A stretch of DNA of 64,000 nucleotides, from the NCBI RefSeq assembly GCF_008831285.2, contig NC_045141.1, positions 8,173,353 to 8,237,352 on the forward strand, given 5' to 3'. Both the position numbers and the translations under genes were made by a program. Numbering within the stretch: position 1 is the first letter of the stretch; every line of letters starts with the position of its first letter. The notes below the pieces were generated by a model that worked only from the letters and a program-made list of their open reading frames with translations, did no database searches and was not told where the DNA came from. Shown in pieces: positions 1-10,280 of the stretch. Origin of the DNA: Nymphaea colorata. Taxonomy: Eukaryota; Streptophyta; Magnoliopsida; Nymphaeales; Nymphaeaceae.

Positions 1-84
1 GAAAACAACAACAGTAACAACCTGATTTGATATCCCAACTAAACTAGACCTGATTATTTCAGTCTCAACCAGTCTAGGTCCTAT

Positions 85-100
85 GTGTGTGTGTGTGTGC
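85..100. repeat. short (TG)n microsatellite
   Basis: About seven TG dinucleotides in a row, lying upstream of the first subtilase exon. It is simple sequence only. The rest of 1-447 shows no coding signal. Confidence 0.8.
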
Positions 101-447
101 AACACAATGGTTCAACCAGTTGAAGATCGTGGCATAATGTCAAGTAAGTCTTTCATATATATGGGGAAGAAAAGGAGGACAAGGCATGCTTTGTTGGAAT
201 AATATATCTGCCCACTGTCTTAATCATCCTGAAAAATAAAACGAGGAAAAAAATAAAGAAATAAAGTAAAGAAAAAAGAAAAGATCCCTAGGACTAAAGC
301 ATCAATAAGTAAAATTTTCAAAATTGGCCACAGCAAGGTTCTATTCCATACAGCTCACACAAATTCGTTTTGGCCTTTTCCCACATGGTCATAGCTACAA
401 ATAAGGCCTCCAGAGGAGGAAGAACACCATTAATCTCGACGTCGCCC

Positions 448-528
448 ATGGAAGAAACCAGGCTGCTCCTCTTCTTCCTGGTCTCTGCTTCTGTCCTTCT
501 CCATGGGGCTTGAAGTAAAGTGCCAAAG
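448..528 (+). pseudogene. subtilase pseudogene, signal-peptide exon
   Basis: An ATG at 448 opens a frame beginning MEETRLLLFFLVSASVLLHG, a classic secretory signal peptide: a charged start followed by about 15 hydrophobic residues. It then meets TGA at 511-513. Shifting the frame by one continues the reading to a GT donor at 529, so a small frameshift probably created the stop. Plant subtilisin-like proteases (SBT family, S8) are secreted pre-pro-enzymes that begin this way. The assignment rests on the I9 propeptide and S8 remnants downstream on the same strand. Alone, this exon would only be called a signal peptide. Confidence 0.6.
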
Positions 529-848
529 GTAGGTATACTTGATATGATACTCCATAATTAGTAGTTAAAATTTATTGACCTCTTCTTAGTTGTTACTATC
601 TGCTAATAACAAGAATTATATTGATAAAGTTCTTGTGATAAAAGACCATCCAATTAGATTTCATAGAATTGTTGGGCGTAATTGAGCATTTCGAAAACCA
701 AATGAATTTTGAGTCCAGTTTTTCCATGAATTTAAGAGTTTACCGAGAATTAGATTGCTTTTTTTGTACGTTCTATTTTTCTTTTCCAAAGAAATTGTAG
801 ACATTTTGGTATCCAACCTTTAGCTTATTGGGTGTATCTCCTAGCTAG
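529..848 (+). other. subtilase intron 1 (inferred)
   Basis: AT-rich non-coding sequence between a GT donor at 529 and an AG acceptor at 847-848. No ORF or repeat of note was seen. Confidence 0.45.
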
Positions 849-1210
849 GCACATGTTGTATACATGGGAAGTATGTTTAGTAGCAGCAACAAAGTTGAAG
901 GAGAAAATTATGAGGAAGCAAACCACTTGAAGTTCTTGTCATCCGTTATTCCATGGCAAGAAAGTCGCTTGTATTTGTCTCATTAACTTGAGAAAGGAAT
1001 CACTTAATCCATGATTTTATTGTACAGTGAGGGCAGTGCGAGGGTGTCATTAATTCATATGTATAAGCACTGCCTAAGAGGATTTGCTACCACGCTCACA
1101 ACAAAAGAGGCGGACAAATTGTCCAGTAAATTATTTTCCTTGGTCCTCAGGAGATTTCCGGAATCTGTAACTGAAGATAACCCGACGCACTATTTTATGT
1201 TTAGCAGAAT
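849..1210 (+). pseudogene. subtilase pseudogene, I9 inhibitor propeptide
   Basis: From 849 the frame reads AHVVYMGS and, further on, EEANHLKFLSSVIP. After a short intron-like gap (about 970-1026) it continues SLIHMYKHCLRGFATTLT followed by KEADKLS. This is the order of the plant subtilase I9 propeptide (VVYMG, LLSSV, SYKHGFRGFAA, LT..EA..LS), which chaperones and inhibits the S8 domain until cleaved. A TAA follows the first half at about 984, inside or beside the presumed intron. The sequence after KEADKLS drifts from the family consensus. The size matches the roughly 80-residue I9 domain. The gene appears dead. Confidence 0.8.
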
Positions 1211-1329
1211 ATCCCATAATCCTATCGGTTTTCCCTCATCCAGTTCATAGACCTCATACGACATGTTCATGAGACTTCTTGCAAGTTGTGTTCGGTGAGC
1301 TGGGGGCAAATCTTGCGACGTCACCGGTC

Positions 1330-1400
1330 AATGGGGACATAAACATCAGAATGATCAATACAGGTGAATCCTGATCCGGAGAAAATTATTTGTTTTTCTT
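1330..1400 (+). pseudogene. subtilase pseudogene, catalytic-Asp segment
   Basis: Positions 1336-1365 read DINIRMINTG, aligned by eye with the plant subtilase segment around the catalytic Asp (D-V-I-I-G-x-I-D-T-G-I-W-P-E-S). The catalytic Asp codon is AAT (Asn, 1357-1359), and the WPES part is followed by a TGA. The element therefore lacks a catalytic residue as well as an open frame. The ESxSGE tail suggests an indel just after the motif. It lies 125 bases downstream of the I9 remnant, as expected for the start of the S8 domain. Confidence 0.65.
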
Positions 1401-1813
1401 AACCAGCATGATTTTGAACGTGTTGCTGCTTGTTTCCCATACTCCATTTGAATTCTCCAGTCCCTTTAGAAAATTATTCATTTAGAGAAGGCCCAATCTG
1501 TTAAGTATGTTGAGCTATATGTTTGAATGATGGAGAAGAAGGCGTGACTCGAACTTTTTGCCTTAGACATACTCTCGCCATTCAAACACAGGGGAAGGCG
1601 TTTGGACAACCTTCAAAGAACATAAGAAATTAAAGTGCACAACCTTTTGTCGCACTTGTGGTGGTGCCACATAGCTTTCACCAGAATTCGACTGTGCAAT
1701 AAATGCTTCAAGGGGCGTAGTTTAACCAGGTAACATGGTGGTTTACACTCAAAAATCTAGGTTTGAGTCTCATGTTCTAGGTGTTACACCTCTAGGCCAC
1801 AAATGGAGGCAAG
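1401..1813 (+). other. subtilase intron, left part, interrupted by retrotransposon
   Basis: No coding similarity was seen. The stretch ends at the TGCAA target site (1814-1818). The matching right part of the intron resumes at 13295. The next recognisable subtilase exon starts at about 14158. Confidence 0.4.
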
Positions 1814-1818
1814 TGCAA
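1814..1818. other. target-site duplication, left (TGCAA)
   Basis: Five bases immediately before the 5' LTR, identical to the five after the 3' LTR. A 5-bp duplication is standard for Ty3/gypsy integrase. Confidence 0.9.
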
Positions 1819-4800
1819 TGATGCAGACCTTCCTACACAGAGCCCAAGAACCAGGGCCAGCACAGCCAATCGAGGCCAAGAGAGCCGAGCGCCTTCGGCC
1901 ATGTTTGCGGCCAGCATAATGGAAAGCGTAGATGGGCTAAAGGAGGCTAATGCGGAACTTGAAGTTGATGCAGTGGGCGGTGTGGGCGGAACATCATCAG
2001 CGGAGTGCAGGCAGCGGGCTGAAGACTTCAAGGCTGAGCAGGCACGGGAACTAGTCCTAGATACGGTTATAGAGAGTTCGAACCCTGAGTCTAGTCCTGA
2101 CCCGGTCCACGTGTGGCAAGCCTAAGGCCGAACTTAGGCAGGTTACATGGCTGAACCCGCGAGAGAGAACCCAAACTCACTAAACTTCCGAGACATCTTG
2201 TCTCGATTACCCTTTCATGCATTTGCTTATAGTCGAGTCCTTTATTTCAGCAAGTGTCTCGGTTCATGTGTTAGAACCGGTTTTATTTCAAGTACTTAAA
2301 CTCTTTTGTAAGTCTTTTTTCAGTATGCAATCAAGAATTAGAAGTTGAGTTTTCCGTGTGAATTGGGTCTTTCCTCTCTTTTCCTCTCATCATCTTACCG
2401 CCGGGGACTGGAATCCCAAGGCTCCAACCCATGGCTCTGGTTGAAGCAAAACAGGGTTGGAGACGACCTTTGAGGCCACCGGAAATCCTCTTAGATCATC
2501 TTCATCCTACACACAAATTCCCCGACCGAATCGCCATCTTCTCACGGTGCAACTTCTTCATCCCTGGAAGAAGTTAGAGGCTGGAAACTATATCGGGAAG
2601 GCTTGACGGAAATCAACTCACGGCTCTATTCGACTAGTAATCAAGCAGCGACTCCAGCTGCTCGAGATTAAGGGACACCCAGTTCCATCCACCTCGACCA
2701 GAGCTTATCAGCCCTAGCAAGCTTCTAAATCACTGTCAAAATCAGAGTAAGAGACGCTGGAAAGGTAGATCGCAGTGTAGTCTATCGGACTGATTGCCAA
2801 GGTGAGAATCCGAAGGTTCATTGGAATCCATTGGTAGAAGGCCAGTTGGATTTCTGTGAATTCAATGGTGAATCAACCTGAGAATTCTGTCCTCGGCAGC
2901 AGCAAGTCACTCCGCATCAATTCAAGAATTGCTGTCTAGAAAGGATATGGATTTTACCCAATAGCCGAACCTTAATCAACAAAATCGCTCGCTCGGCTTG
3001 GCGGAAACCAAGCAGTGCCTGCGTGGAAGTTGCTGGTGAAATCTGAAGCAACCAAGAGTGAATTTCACTCTCTCGTTCACCCCAGCATAATCGCCCACAT
3101 CTTAGTAACATCCCCACCAAGTTTCAGGTGAATCCGGCCAGCCATCACGAAGAACTCACCCGCGGTCGGAAATCTGTATGCTACCGCCGGAGTAACCAAT
3201 CGTTGTTACTTTTCCGATCAGTTTTCTGTCCAGCCCGATCATTTCAGTGAATTCCCGAGTTGCCCATGGTCAGTTTGATTCATTACTAGAGTTCGAATTA
3301 ATTGGCAAGGGTATTCCCATCAAGAGGGCACTAAATCGTGTTAAGGAGAGGGAGCAGGCTGCAACTGTTACACGTCGCAGCCTTCACTTGAGCTCCCCGT
3401 CTTAAAAGACGAGAGTTACAAATCCCTCTATCTAGTGTCTCTTCAGCCATTCACCTCCACTCGCACCATCATCAGCCATCATTGAGGAGTTAAGGTATGT
3501 TTTCAATTTCCTTAGCTAAGGAGACCCTTCTCAAACCACTTAGCCTCTTCACCACTCATAACCGACCGTTTCCACTTCATGCAAGCCTTAATCAACCTCC
3601 ACCTAATGCTAACTCCTCCTCCTCGTCATTTCTAGCCTTCACCCATCATTAGTGAACCACTTCCCTTACATGTCTCTTGACTTAAACCCCTTAGCCTAAC
3701 TGATCCTAATCATTAGTGCCATCTTCTCTCGTGTAACTCTCCACCCTCTCTCGCACAACCCTTCACCTATCTCTAAGTCATAACAGATCCTCTTAGCAAT
3801 TAACCTCCATCTCATGTCTAGACCAAGCCCACTCCACAACCGAACCACTTCCAACTAGACCTAACCCGCTTCACCTAAACTGAGCCTACCTAAACCTATA
3901 CCAAGCTCACCTCCTTGTTCCGAGCTCGGCTTGTCCCCTTGGAGTCTAACTAGTTAGGTTCCCTCTCCAAGGATTGGTCGTGTGCATCTCAGTTCACCAC
4001 CTCCACTTCATCAGACAACCTCTTCTTGCAGCCTCCATTCCTGAACCCTTCCACCGAACATAGTCATAAGCACCAAGGCGACCTTGGCCAGGCGGGCCGA
4101 GCCCCTGCCTCCATCTGGGCACTCCTCCACATTGTTGTCTCTCTTGGCCATCCGAGGCCTGCAGAAACCACACTCCATCCATCAGGTGTAGCTGGCAGCC
4201 CCAGTGTTGTCCCCTTCCATTGCTGGGACACTTCGTCTCTCTCGGCCAGCTTCCACCAGTCCACAAGCCGTCCTAGGCCAGGCGGGCCAAGCCTTCATTC
4301 CTCCTCCTTGCTGAAATATCCGAGAGTGGCTTTGCCATTGGTTTTCTCTCGGATCTATTGCTGTTTAAGTTGATCTCTCTTCAGCTAGGTAACTTCTCAA
4401 CATCCTATAGATCAGGGTTACAGGTGTAATTGTTTTCTAAACCAGCCTCTAGCCAGTTGCTACTGTCGGTAGTCCCTCCAAGGCACCTTGCCAAGGACAC
4501 GGCCATGGGTAGATAGACCACCAAAGGGAAAGGGCATGGTTTGGCTGTTCTAGGGATTGTATGAATGGTTTGTGAATGAATGTTGAGTGAGTTGTGAGAG
4601 TTAAATTTGTATTGCTCACATTTGTCTGAGCCTTGATCTCTTTAGTGTTGTAGTAGGATTTAAACCATGGGTTTGGGAAAAGACACTTGTATCTTTTACC
4701 TAGGGTACTATTAAGTCGGGGTTGCTGTCCGATCGGGATATAATTTGTAAATATAATTTGCTTAAGTTTGGACTTTAGGCTCCCGTGAGTTGATTCTGGA

Positions 4801-4854
4801 CTTGGGATCTTTTCTCGGGCGTAGAAATTGCTAGCCGGGTCTAGGTTCCCACCA
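1819..4854 (+). repeat. 5' LTR
   Basis: 3036 bp, matching 10281-13289 along its length. It differs from the 3' LTR by an extra segment of about 45 bp near 4408-4455 and a different arrangement near 2668-2700. It has a TG start and a CA end. ORFs within it (for example 4026-4373) are opposed by overlapping ORFs on the other strand and have no family features; I treat them as chance. Confidence 0.95.
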
Positions 4855-4856
4855 GT

Positions 4857-4868
4857 TGGTATCAGAGC
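4857..4868 (+). other. primer binding site (initiator tRNA-Met type)
   Basis: TGGTATCAGAGC lies two bases downstream of the 5' LTR. It is the usual plant LTR-retrotransposon sequence complementary to the 3' end of initiator tRNA-Met, where minus-strand DNA synthesis begins. Confidence 0.93.
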
Positions 4869-5724
4869 GCACTTGCATCAGCCAGTGGTAGATTTCAGTT
4901 GGGTTTTTAGATTGTAGCAGAGGATTTTTCAGTTTGGCAGCAGGTTATGTCAGATTTCAGTTCAGTTTAGGAAGTATACACTCGGATTTCATAGCAGGTT
5001 GTGTTAGAATAGCAGCTGTCTGAAGAAAAGTGAGAACAGTTCAAACCAATAAAACAAGTAAATCAGGCAAGTTTCTAGTGACCTGTGAGTGAGCTCCCTA
5101 CCCACCTCTTTGTGAATATTTTGAACACATTCTGTCCAGATTTCATGAGAAACAGAGTTCATTTGGTGCAGCAAAGGTCAAATTACATATTCAGCAGCCA
5201 GTGTATTACAGTTTCTGAAAGACCAGAAACTACGCTGGGTTCCGGTGGCCGGCGCTGTCGCCTCTGTTGTCAGAATTGGTCGAGTTTAGCTTGTTGGAAG
5301 TGTCTACTTCTCAGGTATCTCCACTTAAAATTTCCAATTTTTTAGAGTTACGGTTGAAAAGTTATGATTTTTTGAGTGGACCACTGTCGCTGGAAGTTTC
5401 CTGTGCAGCTAAAGAACGGGCGACGAGCTTGACAACTGAGGTCCAGGCGTGCCTTTCTATGCAGATCGACTTAGATTGGGGAGGAATTAGAAACTGAACT
5501 TGGTGCGATTGGATTCCCTAGCGTGTCTAGTACTTTTCAGCCAAGTTTCATGATTTTTAGAGTTCTAGACGTGAAGTTATTGAATTTACAAGCCGCGCTG
5601 GTTTTCTGAAGAATTTCTGGTGACCAGCACAATAACAAGTGGTTTCCTCTTCAGTCGTTAGCGGTAGCAGTAGTTCGTTGATTGTTTGATCAGTCATGCT
5701 ACAGGACTAAGAGCAGAATTTTCA
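4869..5724 (+). other. retrotransposon 5' leader
   Basis: About 860 bp of untranslated leader between the primer binding site and the first plausible gag ATG at 5725. Short ORFs occur (5085-5345, 5267-5497) but overlap each other in different frames and show no domain. Confidence 0.7.
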
Positions 5725-6922
5725 ATGGGGAAGAAAGCCAAACCCACTGTCCATAATTCTCTCGAGCAAGAAGTTGAGACTTCCAGCCGAGAAGAACAAG
5801 TCGAATCTAACTTACTCGATAAGGAAACCTTACAGCATGGCCGAGTGAATTCCCTTGAGTCCAACGTGAACCATACGTCTTGAACTACATGAATACAAGA
5901 AGTCCCTTAGTAAACTTGATGAATGGGACCTGATGAAGCATATGATGAACTCCTTGATTGCTGGCCAAAACACTTTGATGAAAAGAATGGAACAATTTGA
6001 CCGAACCACACAAGGCCCCCCTCCAAATCAAGACAAAGGCAAGGCGCCAATGAACAACCAGTTTGTCCCACCTTTTTCCGGTAGTTTTAACAAATTTGAG
6101 CATTTCGGACATAATGGCACCAGCCAACCCGAAGGCCAAGGAAGCAAGGGACACCAATAAGGGGCTGAGTTCCATTTTAGGTTCGGCTCCAGCAGCCTGC
6201 AACAAGCACCCTAAAACCAGCAAGTTAGTTAGAACCAGGGCAAGGATGAAAGTGAGGAAGATGAGGATATTGTGTTTGTTGATGGAGAACCCTTTAGAGG
6301 CAGACACAACCAAACTCAGCCAAGAAGAAGAACCCCAGCCGTTAAGATTGATTTTCCACGTTTTACAGGGGTAGATAACAAGGATTGGCTCTTCAAGGTA
6401 GAAGAATATTTTGATTGTCATAGTGCGCCTGAAAACGAATGGGTTACAACCGCAATCCTCAACTTCAATGGAGAAGCTATGAAGTGGTATCAATGGTTCA
6501 AACGCCATCAACCAAATATCACTTGGGAGAATTTTAGTGAGGGTTTACAAACACGATTTGGAGATTCAGCATACATAGACTTTGACATAGAGCTCAAAGA
6601 TTTGGTACAAACGTCCTCAGTTCGAGAGTACCAAAGCAAATCCGAAATTCTTTCATCTATGGTGGATTGGACCACCAAGTCACTAATGGGTGCCTACATT
6701 GGCGGCCTCAAAGAGGAGGTCAAGATAGATGTACAACGAAGAAAATACACCAATTTGGTAGAATGTTTCGCCAAAGCTCGAGCAGTAGAAGAGAGAAATA
6801 GACGCAAGAATGCTCTAAGGAAACCTTACAATGGCAACGAGCCAAACAAATACAAAGGGCTACCCCCAAGAAAGCCTATGCCCTGCAAAAGAGAAGATCA
6901 AAAACCCCTCTACAGAGACTGA
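5725..6922 (+). pseudogene. gag: retrotransposon gag (capsid region)
   Basis: A likely start is the ATG at 5725 (MGKKAKPTVHNS), in frame 1. From about 5882 the sequence continues in frame 2 (ELHEYKKSLSKLDEWDLMKH), so a frameshift joins the two. After a TAA at about 6158 the capsid core resumes in frame 2 at about 6272, with the retrotrans_gag signature: FPRFTGVDNKDWLFKVEEYF, then EAMKWYQWF, WENF.EGLQTRFG and MGAYIGGLKEEV. Gag forms the cytoplasmic virus-like particle. TGA at 6920-6922 separates the capsid from the in-frame zinc knuckle. The antisense ORF at 5885-6511 is a shadow. Confidence 0.88.
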
Positions 6923-7714
6923 GAGCCTACCACTTACATAACTAGGCAAGAGAGGGAACAAATGATAAAAAACTATCAATGCTTCAACTGTAAGGAACCA
7001 TGGAGTCGTACTCACAAGTGCAAAAATCTTCAAGTTTTTGAAGTCATTGATGAAACCGATGAAAAAGAAGAAGAGTCTAGCCAAGACACAGATCCACCTA
7101 GTCCAAATGAGGCCAACAATGATACAAGTGCATCTGAGACTACTGAAGGGACATGTCATGCCTTGACAGACCGAAAAAGACCGAATGCCATGAGAGTTGT
7201 TGGTAAGATTGGAAAGCATAAAGTAGTAGTACTCCTAGACTCGGGTGCTACATACAATTTCGTTAGTGAAGAGGCAGCTCAAGCAGTTGGGTGCCCACTA
7301 GAAGAACAAAAGCTAATCTCAGTCATGGTAGGAGATGGGTCCAAACTTGTATGCACACAAAAGTGTAAAGGTGTCCAGCTATGCATGCGAAAGGTGCCAT
7401 TCTTTGTTGATCTTTTAGTACTCCACATCGGTGGTGTCGATGTGGTATTGGGGTTACAATGGCTAGAGACCCTAGGGGACATCTCTTGGAATTTCAAATA
7501 CCTGAGTATGTCTTTTGCTAAGGAGGGAGGTGACCAAAATGTCACCCTAAAACCAGTAAACACCAACGTTGAACCAAAGGCAGCACTTAAGGCACTAGTC
7601 ACCCAACAACCAGCCAAAGATGAGCAAGAAGAAAATATACCAGCCAAGGTTCAACACGTGCTTGAACAGTTTTCAGATCTCTTTGAGGAACCAAAGGGTC
7701 TTCCTCCATGTTGA
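6923..7714 (+). pseudogene. gag zinc knuckle and aspartic protease
   Basis: Same frame as the capsid. The knuckle [14 protein letters not shown] (CX2CX7HXC) begins at residue 8 after the ATG at 6962 and would bind nucleic acid. A Glu/Asp-rich linker follows. The aspartic protease is marked by [13 protein letters not shown] near 7232 (catalytic Asp in DSGA) and [13 protein letters not shown] near 7440, which corresponds to the family G.DVVLG..WL motif. The tail [13 protein letters not shown] is the usual bridge to RT. TGA at 7712-7714 stops the frame, although recognisable pol continues directly in the same frame. The protease motifs look intact; the polyprotein does not. Confidence 0.9.
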
Positions 7715-8570
7715 GCTTATGACCATAGAATCATCATGAATCAGGGTGCTGAACCTGTCAATGTTTGGCCATAACGTTATGGTCATCACCAAAAAGCATA
7801 AATTGAAAGATTGGTTAAGGAGATGATAGAGGGTGGTATCATACGCCCTAGCTGCAGTCCTTTATCCTCACCAGTCCTATTAGTTAAAAAGAAAGATAAC
7901 ACATGGTGCTTCGGCATGGACTATAGAGCGGTAAATGAGGCAACCATGAAAGACCGACACCCAATACCGGTAAGCAGTCTACCACTAGATTAGAATGCAC
8001 AATGAAGACATTCCAAAAACAGCCTTTAGAACTCATGATGGACACTATGAGTTCTTGGTGATGCCTTTTGGCTTAACCAACGCACCTGCCACATTTCAGA
8101 GGTGCATGAATGATGTTTTCAGGCGGTATCTTTGAAACTTCATCTCGGTATTCTTTGATGACATTCTCGTATATAGCCAGTCATTATAGCAACATGCTGC
8201 CCATTTGGCCACAACCTTACAAATCCTGAGGGAACACCATCTTTATGCTAAGAGATCGAAATGCAGTTTCGGCCAACCCTCCATAGGATACCTTGGGCAC
8301 ATAGTGTCAGCAGTAGGGGTGAAAGCAGACCCCGAAAAGTTGGAGGCCATGAACAACTGGCCATTGCCAAAAGATTTAAGGAGTCTCCGTGGATTTCTTG
8401 GGTTAACCGGCTACTATAGAAGATTTATTCAAGGCTACAGGCTCATAGCCGCCCCATTAACCCAAATGACTACGAAAGGAGCATTCCCTTGGTCAGACAA
8501 ACCAAGAGAGACATTTGAGAAATTGAAGTCGGCACTAATGACAGCACCCATTCTCACCTTGCCTGATTTT
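7715..8570 (+). pseudogene. reverse transcriptase, with internal deletion
   Basis: In frame 2 the junction has TAA codons near 7772 and 7799, then [20 protein letters not shown] and [20 protein letters not shown], which are the N-terminal RT motifs. After HPIP (about 7960) the block normally running to the YHQI motif is missing; only a YH-stop-IRM remnant follows, near 7980. Frame 3 then gives [27 protein letters not shown] and the active-site FFDDILVYS (FFDD at 8154-8162), with further TGA and TAG codons on either side. The C-terminal thumb/connection reads GYLGHIVSAVGV, FLGLTGYYRRFI and PFTIE. The missing part holds the first catalytic Asp, so the enzyme would be inactive. Confidence 0.92.
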
Positions 8571-8914
8571 AGCAAACCTTTCACTATTGAAACAGATGCT
8601 TGTGACATTGGCATAGGAGCTGTCCTCAGCCAGGAAAATCACCCAAGAGCATATATGTCGAAGTCTCTCACCAGTCGAGCCAAAAGTTCATTGTGAAGAC
8701 AAATCAGAACAACTTTAAATATATGCTCAAACAACGAGTTGCAACACCAACCCATCAAAGGTGGTTGGCTAAACTCCTCAGTTATGATTTTGAAATTGAG
8801 TACAAGAGAGGGACAAATAACACAGTGGCTGATTCACTGTCTAGATTAGGCAAACAGTTTTCGATGCTATCCATCATAGGGACTGATTTATGGGAAAGAA
8901 TAGCTGATGAATAG
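8571..8914 (+). pseudogene. RNase H domain, internally deleted
   Basis: The domain starts with ETDACDIGIGAVLSQ (first catalytic Asp) near 8598 and AYMSKSLTSR. It then stops at TGA 8694-8696 and resumes in frame 2 with FKYMLKQRVATPTHQRWLAK and EYKRGTNNTVADSLSRL. The usual middle segment (E-L-A-I-V-x-A-x-x-x-W-R-x-Y-L) between the two is absent, amounting to roughly 25-30 residues. That segment carries a catalytic Glu, so the domain is disabled independently of the RT lesion. Confidence 0.85.
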
Positions 8915-9770
8915 CAAGAGGACGATGGGTTAAGGCTCATCAAAACCTCTGTTACCTAGAATCCGGGGTCTATTCCCCACTATACCATCAGAGGCCGCTT
9001 ACTTATGAGAAATAACCACACAGTGGTTCCACCTAAATTGGCCTTAAAGCAAGAATTACTACAACACTTTCATTCCACTCCATCAGCTGGCCATGAAGGA
9101 GTAGTCAAAATACTCCACCGAGTGGAAGCTCAGTTTTGGTGGACCGAAATGAAGGCAGACGTGAGAAATTATGTTAAACAATGTCAGATTTGCCAACGTG
9201 AAAACTATGAAGGAATTAAACCTTTGGGCCATCTAAATCCCTTTCCAATGCCGGAAAAGCCATGGATCAATGTCACCATGGATTTTATAGATGCCCTTCC
9301 ATGATCAGAAAGCAAGGAAGCCGTACACATGGTGGTCGACAGACTAACAAAATATAGCCACTTCATTCCCTTGCCAAAGAAATATCATGGACAGATGGTG
9401 GCAACTAAGTACCAAGATCACGTAAGGAAACTACATGGCATGCCTCAGACAATAGTCTGCGATAGAGATTCAATCTTCATGAGTGAATTTTGGAGAGAAT
9501 ATATGAAGCAGATGGGGACAACAATCCAATTCAGTACTGCCTACCATCCTCAGACCGATGGGCAAAGTGATGTGGTCAACCGTTCTTTAGAAACATATCT
9601 CTCTCATGGGCCAAATGGTTCTAGAATACAAGTTGGCACTCATCTACTCAGACCACTCCGTATGAAGCTCTCTACGGAATTTCCCTTCCAACAATTCCAA
9701 AATATGAAGAAGGCACGACACAAGAAGAAAAGGTTGATTGTGAGCTACGCACAAGGGAAGAGGTGCTAGC
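8915..9770 (+). pseudogene. integrase: zinc-binding and DDE core
   Basis: Frame 2. The H2C2 zinc domain is visible as HFHSTPSAGHEG and then CQICQ. The catalytic core has DFIDALP (first Asp), followed by TGA at 9302-9304. It resumes at MVVDRLTKYSHFIPL, then has IVCDRDSIFMSEFWREYM (second Asp) and FSTAYHPQTDGQSDVVNR. The family has Glu after QTDGQ[ST]; here the codon at 9569-9571 is GAT (Asp), so the DDE triad is DDD. The reading frame breaks up after SLETYL. This enzyme would insert the cDNA into the genome. Confidence 0.92.
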
Positions 9771-10268
9771 GTCACTCAAGCAGAATATCATTAAAGCCCA
9801 AAATCAAATGAAACAAACATATGACAAGGCACGAAGGATCGTGAATTTATGGTAGGAGACTACGTATGGCTCAAAAGATTAACAGTGAGGCAGAAGTCCC
9901 TCCTAGGGCAGCCTTACTCTAAGCTCTTACCAAGGTTTTTTGGGCCATTCCCAGTGCTACAAAAGATTCGGAAAAGCAGCTTACAGAATAGGCCTCCCAC
10001 AAACGCCCATAGTCCATCCAGTCTTTCATGTTACTCGGTTGAAACCGCACTTTGGAGAAGTGCCAAGGAAGATTGAACAAATTTTGACCCAACAACAACC
10101 AACACCATACCAAATTCTTAAACATAGACATGTTCATCGGAATGGTGGCCTGTGTCATGAAGTCTTGGTTGAAGGGGAAGGGCCAGAAAATGGCACTTCG
10201 TGGGAAGAATTTGAGCAAATAGTTAATCGTTTTCCCACTACACGAGCTAGGGGGCAAGCTCGAGGTAT
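9771..10268 (+). pseudogene. integrase C-terminal region with chromodomain-like tail
   Basis: A frame-3 segment from 9849 reads VGDYVWLKRLTVRQKSLLG and then KLLPRFFGPFPVLQKI, the GPY/F-type module. It shifts to frame 1 at about 9960 (YRIGLP, HPVFHVTRLKPHFG) and ends with HEVLVEG, ENGTSWEEFEQIVNRFP and EGGSDVD. The last part resembles the truncated chromodomains (V-L-V-x-W, A-T-W-E-D, F-P) at the end of plant chromovirus integrases, thought to bias insertion toward marked chromatin. The aromatic W of VLV.W is not present. Lineage within the chromoviruses was not determined. Confidence 0.75.
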
Positions 10269-10277
10269 GGAGGGAGG
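10269..10277 (+). other. polypurine tract
   Basis: GGAGGGAGG ends three bases before the 3' LTR (10281). It is the expected primer for plus-strand DNA synthesis. Confidence 0.8.
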
Positions 10278-10280
10278 TTC

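Noticed and set aside
3994-4373. Overlapping ORFs of 66-115 codons on both strands of the 5' LTR (with a similar one at 12475-12750)
   Set aside because: They lie in LTR sequence, overlap in several frames, and the corresponding 3' LTR ORFs differ in length and frame. No domain is visible.
5885-6511. 208-codon minus-strand ORF
   Set aside because: It is exactly antisense to gag, which has clear family motifs on the + strand.
7279-7647. 122-codon minus-strand ORF opposite the protease
   Set aside because: Shadow of the recognised aspartic protease.
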